Assembly (NCBI RefSeq): GCF_030010215.1
Contig: NZ_JASCRR010000008.1
Coordinates: 124,001-188,000 of the forward strand
DNA: 64,000 nt
Direction of reading: 5' to 3'
Origin: Tianweitania sp. UT-5YL-CI-8
Lineage (GTDB): Bacteria > Pseudomonadota > Alphaproteobacteria > Rhizobiales > Rhizobiaceae
How positions within the stretch are numbered: position 1 is the first letter of the stretch; each line of letters starts with the position of its first letter. Below are positions 58,330 through 64,000 of the stretch, piece after piece. The notes under the pieces are model-generated. The model was not told the origin of the DNA and ran no database searches. It saw only the letters and a program-made list of their open reading frames with translations. The position numbers were made by a program, and so were the translations under genes.

Positions 58330-59358
58330 TCAACCTTTCAGCCGCCGGTCTTTCCAGGCCTTCACCGTAGCCGCCACGATGCGCTCGGGCGCGTGGTCCA
58401 GTTCGAAGCGCGCATCGATCTCCAGCACGTTCAGCCGCGTCAGGAACGCATCCCCCGCACCGCCATGACGCAGACGGGCCGCGTCCTTGGCCGTGGTGAT
58501 CAGTTCCAACTGGCCAACGCTAGCTGCGGTTGCGAGATCGTCCAGTTCATCGCTTGTGAAGACGTGATGGTCGGGAAACGGATGCGCCAGGACGACGGTG
58601 GCGCCGGTTGCCGCTAGCGTATCGAAAAATTTCTGCGGATGTCCGATGCCTGCGAAGGCGAGAAACCGGCGGCCGACGAATTTTTCGGGCTCCCTTGGCT
58701 CAGCGCGTGCTTCGAAGACCGGCTTGGCGGCACGGGCGGCTTGCCGCACGACAGCGTCGGCCGCGTCACCCGCCCCCATCTTCAGAAGCGCATCCGCGTA
58801 GGAAAACTGCATTGCCAGCGGCGCGCGCAGCGGTCCGGCCGGAACGACACGGCCATTGCCAAGCCCGCGCAGCGCATCGACGACGACGAGAGCATAATCG
58901 ATATGGATGCGGGCGCTCTGGAAGCCGTCGTCCATGATGAGGAAATCGCAGTGACGGTCGGCGATCAGAAGCCTCGCGCCGGCAGCCCGGTCAGGGCTGA
59001 CCGCGACCGCCGCATGCTGGGCCAAAAGCAGTGGCTCGTCGCCGACATGCCTGGCTGCGTCGTGGGCAGGGTCGACGATATGAGGTGCTGCGAAGCTGCC
59101 GCCATGGCCGCGCGACAGGATTCCCGGCGTCAGCCCCATCCGCCGTGCCTGCTGCGCCAGTGCGATTGCCACGGGCGTCTTGCCCGTTCCACCGACGGTA
59201 AAGTTGCCGACGCACAGCACCGGCGCGTCGATCCGTTCGCGCCGCGCGTTCTTCATGCGGCGGCCGGCAATCGTTCCGTAAAGCGCTGAAGCTGGCCACA
59301 GCGCCTTGGCGCGCCAATCCGTCTGCCCCCACCAGAACGGAGGAGCTTCGCTGACCAT
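58330..59358 (-). CDS. lpxK: tetraacyldisaccharide 4'-kinase
   Basis: Membrane-associated kinase of 342 residues that phosphorylates lipid A precursor on the inner leaflet. Walker A is VGNFTVGGTGKTPVAIALAQ (about 50-69); GILSRGHGGS, VGDEPLLLAQHAAVAVSPDR and IMDDGFQSARIHIDYALVVVD (about 140-160) are further LpxK signatures. ATG 59358 shares one base with the waaA stop (TGATG). Part of the lipid A/Kdo operon. Confidence 0.95.
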   Translation of the reverse strand: MVSEAPPFWWGQTDWRAKALWPASALYGTIAGRRMKNARRERIDAPVLCVGNFTVGGTGKTPVAIALAQQARRMGLTPGILSRGHGGSFAAPHIVDPAHDAARHVGDEPLLLAQHAAVAVSPDRAAGARLLIADRHCDFLIMDDGFQSARIHIDYALVVVDALRGLGNGRVVPAGPLRAPLAMQFSYADALLKMGAGDAADAVVRQAARAAKPVFEARAEPREPEKFVGRRFLAFAGIGHPQKFFDTLAATGATVVLAHPFPDHHVFTSDELDDLATAASVGQLELITTAKDAARLRHGGAGDAFLTRLNVLEIDARFELDHAPERIVAATVKAWKDRRLKG

Positions 59359-60674
59359 CAGCGCCGGCCCGAACCGTTCAGCCGCGCCTGTACGATCAGC
59401 GGCTGGATGAAGGGTTCGAGCGCCTTGAGTGTGCGGGCGAGCGCGCCGCGCATGTCCTGCACCGTGGCCGAGCCGGCGGCGATCATCGCGTAGCGCGCCG
59501 CATCGTTGGCAAGCAGGAAATTGACCGCACCCGCCAGCATTTCGCGGTCGCGAATGATCTTCGCGCCGCCGCTGTCGATCAGCCGCTGGTAGGATTCGCG
59601 GAAGTTCTGCACGTTGCGACCGGACAGCACGGCCGTGTCCAGCATCGCCGGCTCGAGCGGGTTCTGCCCGCCCTGCCCGGTCATGGAACGGCCGACAAAA
59701 GCGATTTCGGTCAGCCGAAGGTATAGCCCCATCTCGCCGATGGTGTCGCCCAGGAGGATATCGGTGTCGGCGTCGATACGATCCCGACGGCTGCGCCTGG
59801 CCACGGTCAGGCCCTTGCCGGTGATCATCGCCTCCAGCGCATCGCCGCGTTCGGGGTGGCGCGGCACAACGATGGTGAGTAGGCCCTTGCGCCGGTTGCG
59901 CACCATTGCGTGCACTTCGGCGGCGATGTCTTCCTCGCCCTCATGCGTCGAGATGGCCGCCCAGGTAGGGCGCGTACCGATCTGCTTCCGCAACGTATCG
60001 AGCGCTTTCTCGTCAACCGGCGGCGGGTTGGTATCGACCTTCAGATTGCCCGAAACCGAAACTGGCCGCGCGCCCAAGGCGTGGAACCGCTCGCCGTCGG
60101 CATCGGACTGGGCAACGACATGGGCGAGGTTTTCGAACAGCGCTTCGGCAACGAATGGCCGTTTCTTCCAGGATTTGAACGAACGGTCCGACAGCCTGCC
60201 ATTGACCAGCACCTGGGGCACGCGCCGCGTGCCGAGTTCCAGAAGAGTCATGGGCCAAATCTCCGATTCGGCGATGATCGCCAGATCGGGCCGCCAGTGG
60301 TCGAGGAATTTGCTGATTGCTGGCTTAAGATCGAGCGGCACATATTGGTGGATGACACGGTTGCCGAGCCGATCCTGCACGACCTGGGCGGAGGTCACCG
60401 TACCGGTCGTCAGCACCACGTTGACGCCATAGGACAGGATGCTCTCGATCAGCGGGATGACAGCAATGGTCTCACCGACGCTGGCAGCATGCGCCCAGAT
60501 CAGGGGGCCGGACGGACGTTCGCGGCTTGCCACACCATAGCGCTCGCGACGGCGCGCGCGGTCTTCCTTGCCCCTGGAACTGCGCCAGGCAACATAGCCG
60601 CCGACGAACGGATAGGCGGCCGCGCCCGCAAGACGGTATCCCCTGAGCAAGGCCCGTGCCCAGCGTTCACTCAT
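59358..60674 (-). CDS. waaA: 3-deoxy-D-manno-octulosonic acid transferase
   Basis: GT-B transferase of 438 residues, membrane-anchored near the N-terminus, that adds Kdo to lipid IVA. Signatures are PLIWAHAASVGETIAVIPLI (catalytic Glu), VVLTTGTVTSAQVV, IIAESEIWPMTLLEL, RPTWAAISTHEGEEDIAAEV, TIVVPRHPERG and GGQNPLEPAMLD. ATG 60674 overlaps the DUF374 gene by four bases. Operon with lpxK and the acyltransferase. Confidence 0.95.
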   Translation of the reverse strand: MSERWARALLRGYRLAGAAAYPFVGGYVAWRSSRGKEDRARRRERYGVASRERPSGPLIWAHAASVGETIAVIPLIESILSYGVNVVLTTGTVTSAQVVQDRLGNRVIHQYVPLDLKPAISKFLDHWRPDLAIIAESEIWPMTLLELGTRRVPQVLVNGRLSDRSFKSWKKRPFVAEALFENLAHVVAQSDADGERFHALGARPVSVSGNLKVDTNPPPVDEKALDTLRKQIGTRPTWAAISTHEGEEDIAAEVHAMVRNRRKGLLTIVVPRHPERGDALEAMITGKGLTVARRSRRDRIDADTDILLGDTIGEMGLYLRLTEIAFVGRSMTGQGGQNPLEPAMLDTAVLSGRNVQNFRESYQRLIDSGGAKIIRDREMLAGAVNFLLANDAARYAMIAAGSATVQDMRGALARTLKALEPFIQPLIVQARLNGSGRR

Positions 60675-61462
60675 GTGCGGCGATCCACCAGCCTGTAGGC
60701 TTCGAGCGTGGCGGCATTCAGCGAGGCCGTCAGTTCGAGACGCTTTTCTTCCATTTCCGCCTCGGTTGCATCCGAAGAGACCTCCACGGGCGTACCAGCC
60801 ACGATCGCAGAACGGCCGAACGGGAGGCTGATGGTCGTCTTGTCCCAGCTGCGTTTCAGCACCTTGCGGCGGCTGGTGGTAATCGCCGCTGGCACGATGG
60901 GACGGCCCGATAGGCGCGCCAGAAGAATGATGCCCATGCCGGAGTCGCGAGGCGTACCATGAGGAATGTCGGCGATCATGCAGACGTTCTTGCCGCTATC
61001 GAGCGCCTTTTTCAGGGCAATGAGGGCGGTGGCGCCGCCTTTTTCACGACCGCGCGTGTTTTCGCGCCCACCCGAACCGCGCACCGCATCGATGCCGAAG
61101 CGCTGAATGACCATGGCGTTCAGTTCGGCGTCGGCACTGCGGGAAACCATGGCAACGAGGCCGCGCTTGCTGGGATAAATGGTCGGCGCCATGAGATGCT
61201 GGCCGTGCCAGAGCGCGATGATCACCGGCTCCAGGCTGGCATGCGCGCCGGCCATCAGCGCACGCGATTCCGGCACGAGCGGATTGGTCAGCCGTATGAA
61301 CCTGAGCGCGCCCGACAGCAGGCTGGCTATCGCGCTCTTCGAAAAACGTGACTGCGCCAGCGGCTGGCGAATCCGCCGCCAGAAGGATTTTGACGCGGAG
61401 CTTCCGCGCGCCTTTTTGCCCGACAGACGCGATGCCGCCGGCGGTACTGGTCGCTGATCCAT
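60671..61462 (-). CDS. DUF374 lysophospholipid acyltransferase family protein
   Basis: Protein of 263 residues with a hydrophobic N-terminal part and a PlsC-like fold in which the usual HX4D box is degenerate: VIIALWHGQHLMAP near residue 80 and VMVSRSADAELNA-like text (AMVSRSADAELNAMVIQRFG) follow. GSGGRENTRGREKGGATALI and VCMIADIPHGTPRDSGMGII are typical of DUF374. The gene sits between waaA and DUF4170, so an acyl transfer in lipid A or phospholipid synthesis is inferred. ATG 61462 overlaps the DUF4170 stop; GTG 61465 is the alternative. Confidence 0.87.
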   Translation of the reverse strand: MDQRPVPPAASRLSGKKARGSSASKSFWRRIRQPLAQSRFSKSAIASLLSGALRFIRLTNPLVPESRALMAGAHASLEPVIIALWHGQHLMAPTIYPSKRGLVAMVSRSADAELNAMVIQRFGIDAVRGSGGRENTRGREKGGATALIALKKALDSGKNVCMIADIPHGTPRDSGMGIILLARLSGRPIVPAAITTSRRKVLKRSWDKTTISLPFGRSAIVAGTPVEVSSDATEAEMEEKRLELTASLNAATLEAYRLVDRRT

Positions 61463-61713
61463 CACTCCTTACCGGCGGTCTTCACATCCGGTTCCAGAAG
61501 GCGATGCAGGTGAACCACGAAATAGCGCATATGCGCGTTGTCCACGGAACCCTGCGCTTTTGCTTTCCAGGCCAATTCGGCCGACTTGTAGTCGGGAAAC
61601 ACGCCTACGATATCCAGATCGTTCAGGTCCCGGAACTCGGTGCCGCCGAGTTTGGTCAACTCTCCACCGAACACCAGATGCAGAAGCTGCTTCTTTTCGC
61701 TTTCCTCGGCCAT
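61462..61713 (-). CDS. DUF4170 small protein
   Basis: 83-residue protein MAEESEKKQLLHLVFGGELT onwards, with FRDLNDLDIVGVFPDYKSAE and DNAHMRYFVVHLHRLLEPD, matching the DUF4170 family. ATG 61713 is set by AAGGA upstream; the five codons above it are not conserved. It overlaps the DUF374 gene and precedes it in the lipid A operon. Its role is unknown. Confidence 0.87.
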   Translation of the reverse strand: MAEESEKKQLLHLVFGGELTKLGGTEFRDLNDLDIVGVFPDYKSAELAWKAKAQGSVDNAHMRYFVVHLHRLLEPDVKTAGKE

Positions 61714-61789
61714 TTCAGTCCTTAACATTTCGCGAGAATGTCGCTTTTCCTAAACGAAAGCGCGTGGATTTAAAACCATTTCCGAACGG

Positions 61790-62590
61790 TCAGCGATCGA
61801 CGCGCGCCAAGGTCGAGACCATGACATCCAGAAGTTCGCCGCTGCCTGCCGCCAAAGCGCCGTGCTGGACGCGCTCGCTCGCATAATACGGCCTTTCGCC
61901 CGATGGATCGACCAGCCTGCCACCCGCTTCCCAAAGGATGAGATCGGCAGCCGCGAGATCCCAATCATGCGAATTGGCCCTTACGAAGGTGGCGTCCAGA
62001 CGGCCTGCGGCGATCATCGCGACGCGATAGGCCAGCGACGGGACATAGGATATGTGCCGCATGGCAGCCTTGAGCGGCGCCGGCAAGGCGTTGAGCAACG
62101 GGTTGGGACCGCCTATGGTCGGCGTGCCGCCAATGGGCCGCACCGCAAGCCGCTCTTTATTCAGAAACGCCCCGCCTCCCGGCAAGGCAGTAAATGTCTC
62201 GCTCTTGGCGGGGCATTCCAGCACGCCGGCAATCGTCCGTCCGTTGTCGACCACGGCGGCACTGACGCACCAGACATCGCCGCCGGCGAGGAAGCCTCGT
62301 GTCCCGTCGATCGGGTCGACGACGAAGGTGCGCCGACGGTCCAGCCGCGAAAGATCGTCCGCCGTCTCTTCCGACAGCCAGCCGTAATCGGGGCGCGCGG
62401 CAAGAAGCGTTTCTCGGAGAAATTTGTCCGCCGCGTAATCGGCCTCGCTCACCGGCGATTGGCCGGTCTTCATCCACACCTCTGGATCCTTGCGGAAATA
62501 GCGCAGCGCGATGCGCCCGGCCTCTGCCGCGGCCTCGCGCAAAAGCTCCAGGTCGGCTTCCGCGTCCGGATATGTCTCAACTGCCTGCAA
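61790..62590 (-). CDS. inositol monophosphatase family protein (CysQ-like 3'(2'),5'-bisphosphate nucleotidase)
   Basis: Magnesium phosphatase of 266 residues. Metal motifs are WLSEETADDLSRL (about 71), FVVDPIDGTRGFLAGGDVW (about 89-107) and SHDWDLAAADLILWEAGGRL (about 207-226). KTGQSPVSEADYAADKFLRE is the N-terminal part. The start is TTG 62590, 14 bases inside the end of pmbA. Family members hydrolyse PAP or inositol phosphates; PAP is the more likely target in rhizobia. Confidence 0.9.
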   Translation of the reverse strand: MQAVETYPDAEADLELLREAAAEAGRIALRYFRKDPEVWMKTGQSPVSEADYAADKFLRETLLAARPDYGWLSEETADDLSRLDRRRTFVVDPIDGTRGFLAGGDVWCVSAAVVDNGRTIAGVLECPAKSETFTALPGGGAFLNKERLAVRPIGGTPTIGGPNPLLNALPAPLKAAMRHISYVPSLAYRVAMIAAGRLDATFVRANSHDWDLAAADLILWEAGGRLVDPSGERPYYASERVQHGALAAGSGELLDVMVSTLARVDR

Positions 62591-63920
62591 GGGTCATCCC
62601 TTCGATCAGCAGCGTGGGGGCGGCAGTGCCGAAATTACGGTCGATATCGCTCGCCGGAACCATGCGCAGGAACATGTCCTTGAGATTGGAGGCGATGGTC
62701 ACTTCCGAGACCGGATAGGCCAGTTCACCATTCTCGATCCAGAAGCCGGAGGCACCGCGGCTGTATTCGCCGGTGACCATGTCGACGCCCTGGCCGAACA
62801 CCTCGGTGACGTAGAAGCCGCTTTTCAGGCCGGCGATCATGTCCTTGGGCGCAATGTCGCCGGGCTCGACGGAGAAATTGGTCGAGGACGGCGAAACCGA
62901 CGAACCACCACGCGAACCGCGCCCGTTGGTCCTGAGGCCGAGTTCGCGCGCCGCCGAGGTCGACAGGAACCAGTGGTTGAGCACGCCTTTTTCAACCATG
63001 ATAAGCGTTTCGCCCTCGACGCCCTCGCCGTCGAACGGACGTGAGGCCTGGCCGCGTCGCTTCAGCGGCTCATCGATGGCAGTGATATCAGCGGATGCCA
63101 CCTGCTTGCCCATCATCTCGCGCAGGAAGCTGGTCTTGCGCGCAACCGAAGCGCCGTTGATCGCACCAGCGAGATGACCGGCAATGCCGCGCGCCACGCG
63201 TGGATCGAAGACGACGTCGACCGGCCCGGTCGCAGCTTTGCGTGCATTCAGCCGGCGCACGGCGCGTTCGCCCGCGCTGCGGCCGATGGTCTGGGGGTCT
63301 TCCAGATCGGAGAAATGCTGACGCGAGGAAAAGTCGTAGTCGCGCTCCATTCCGGTGCCCTCGCCGGCAATGACGCTGACGGAGCGCGAAAAGCGCGAGC
63401 CGACATAATGGCCGACGAAACCGCTCGACGTGGCCAGCACCAGACCGCCGAGGCCAGCGCTTGCGCCGCTGCCTGCGGAGTTTGTCACCCCTTTCACCGA
63501 AAGCGCCTCCTCCTCCATGGCAAGTGCTGCCTCCTTGAGCTGTTCGGCGGACACTGTCGTCGCATCGAACAGGTCGAGATCGCGGACCTTGGTGGCGAGC
63601 ATCGCCGGATCGGCAAGGGACTGATAGGGATCTTCAGGCGAAACCCTGGCCATCGCAACGGCGCGCTCGGCAAGCGTCGCCGGATCGGAGGCAACCGTCG
63701 CGGATACGCTTGCAGCGCGGTTGCCGACGAAGACGCGCAGCGACATGTCCTCACTTTCCGAGGCCTCGGTGTTTTCCACCTTGCCCAGACGCACCGAGAC
63801 ACCAGTCGAACGGCCGCGTACTGCCACCGCATCGGCTGCGTCGGCGCCGGCTCTGCGGGCTGCTTCGACCAGCGCGGCAACGCGATCGGTCAATCTTGCG
63901 GCATCGGTGGTGTCAGTCAT
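62577..63920 (-). CDS. pmbA: TldD/PmbA-family metalloprotease-like protein
   Basis: Cytoplasmic TldE/PmbA subunit of 447 residues. Signatures are VSVRLGKVENTEASESEDMS (about 36-55), VAMARVSPEDPYQSLADPA, VDVVFDPRVARGIAGHLAGA, NFSVEPGDIAPKDMIAGLKS and MVTGEYSRGASGFWIENGEL. PmbA lacks the HExxxH zinc motif of its partner TldD, and none is seen here. ATG 63920. It heads the series pmbA, inositol phosphatase, DUF4170, DUF374, waaA, lpxK. Role in peptide processing or gyrase-inhibitor handling is known in E. coli, and inferred here. Confidence 0.93.
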   Translation of the reverse strand: MTDTTDAARLTDRVAALVEAARRAGADAADAVAVRGRSTGVSVRLGKVENTEASESEDMSLRVFVGNRAASVSATVASDPATLAERAVAMARVSPEDPYQSLADPAMLATKVRDLDLFDATTVSAEQLKEAALAMEEEALSVKGVTNSAGSGASAGLGGLVLATSSGFVGHYVGSRFSRSVSVIAGEGTGMERDYDFSSRQHFSDLEDPQTIGRSAGERAVRRLNARKAATGPVDVVFDPRVARGIAGHLAGAINGASVARKTSFLREMMGKQVASADITAIDEPLKRRGQASRPFDGEGVEGETLIMVEKGVLNHWFLSTSAARELGLRTNGRGSRGGSSVSPSSTNFSVEPGDIAPKDMIAGLKSGFYVTEVFGQGVDMVTGEYSRGASGFWIENGELAYPVSEVTIASNLKDMFLRMVPASDIDRNFGTAAPTLLIEGMTLAGS

Positions 63921-64000
63921 GAAATCCTATCCGGCTCCGCCCACAAGGGCGCGACAACTGAGTTCGTCTCAACCATCTATTGTCCTGCATCGGCTTGTGC

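Overview
This window is a chromosomal housekeeping segment from a GC-rich alphaproteobacterium, most likely of the order Hyphomicrobiales (Rhizobiales) and close to Mesorhizobium or other Phyllobacteriaceae. This rests on gene order and protein families recognised by eye, not on a database search. Supporting points are the glyA-nrdR-ribD-ribE operon, the L,D-transpeptidase/LdtR pair, the rplM-rpsI-speB-argC order, the lpxK-waaA-DUF374-DUF4170-inositol phosphatase-PmbA cluster, many rhizobial DUF families (DUF1344, DUF2093, DUF2842, DUF4170, DUF6163), a MutL carrying the endonuclease motif, and a CTTGAC-N17-CTATAA promoter. There is no prophage, complete insertion sequence, CRISPR array or rRNA operon.

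Layout. 1-3.2 kb: O-acetylhomoserine sulfhydrylase (cut by the left edge), a CoA-binding protein, an enoyl-CoA hydratase and a PaaI-type thioesterase. 3.2-3.6 kb: a HicB antitoxin remnant, a perfect AT-rich palindrome and the structured rplM leader. 3.6-8.2 kb: rplM, rpsI, a ureohydrolase (speB), argC, ctaA and DUF2842. 8.2-12.2 kb: a small polysaccharide module (a Wzc-like protein with a degenerate kinase domain, a Wza-like lipoprotein and a WcaJ-like initiating transferase). 12.3-22.8 kb: DUF1344, the riboflavin/nrdR/glyA operon, L,D-transpeptidase and LdtR, DUF6163, an enoyl-CoA hydratase-family protein, hemB and sthA. 23-30.4 kb: RDD protein, bpt, two transporters, parC and a secreted protein of unknown function. 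30.5-39 kb: glycosyltransferase, aspS, MFS, rnd, MAPEG, a membrane protein and guaB with an attenuator-like leader. 39.2-46 kb: metallo-beta-lactamase-fold protein, MFS, rlmE, ppx/gppA, a YbhN-type membrane protein, a frameshifted sodC and DUF2945. 46-53 kb: tRNA-Gln(CUG), tRNA-Met(CAU), an AhpD-like protein, an alpha-hydroxy-acid oxidase, and a form II CoxS-CoxL-CoxM set whose two internal junctions each carry a palindromic repeat. 53-64 kb: an orphan 89-aa protein, a GGDEF-EAL protein, mutL, DUF2093 and the lipid A/Kdo cluster ending in pmbA.

How the genes work together. Several groups form pathways. glyA, nrdR, ribD and ribE link one-carbon metabolism, ribonucleotide reductase control and flavin synthesis. 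The transpeptidase and LdtR form a cell-wall remodelling enzyme and its probable regulator. lpxK, waaA and the DUF374 acyltransferase act in sequence on lipid A-Kdo. coxS, coxL and coxM encode the three subunits of one molybdenum hydroxylase. The 8.2-12.2 kb genes cover initiation, length control and export of a surface polysaccharide but lack glycosyltransferases and a polymerase, so they must work with genes elsewhere.

I found no convincing new multi-gene system. The most interesting signals are regulatory RNA-like structures (guaB and rplM leaders, paired hairpins before the WcaJ-like gene), the palindromic repeat pair around coxL, the single-base frameshift in sodC and the HicB remnant. 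Promoters, terminators and hairpins were found by eye; no folding energies or homology searches were run.
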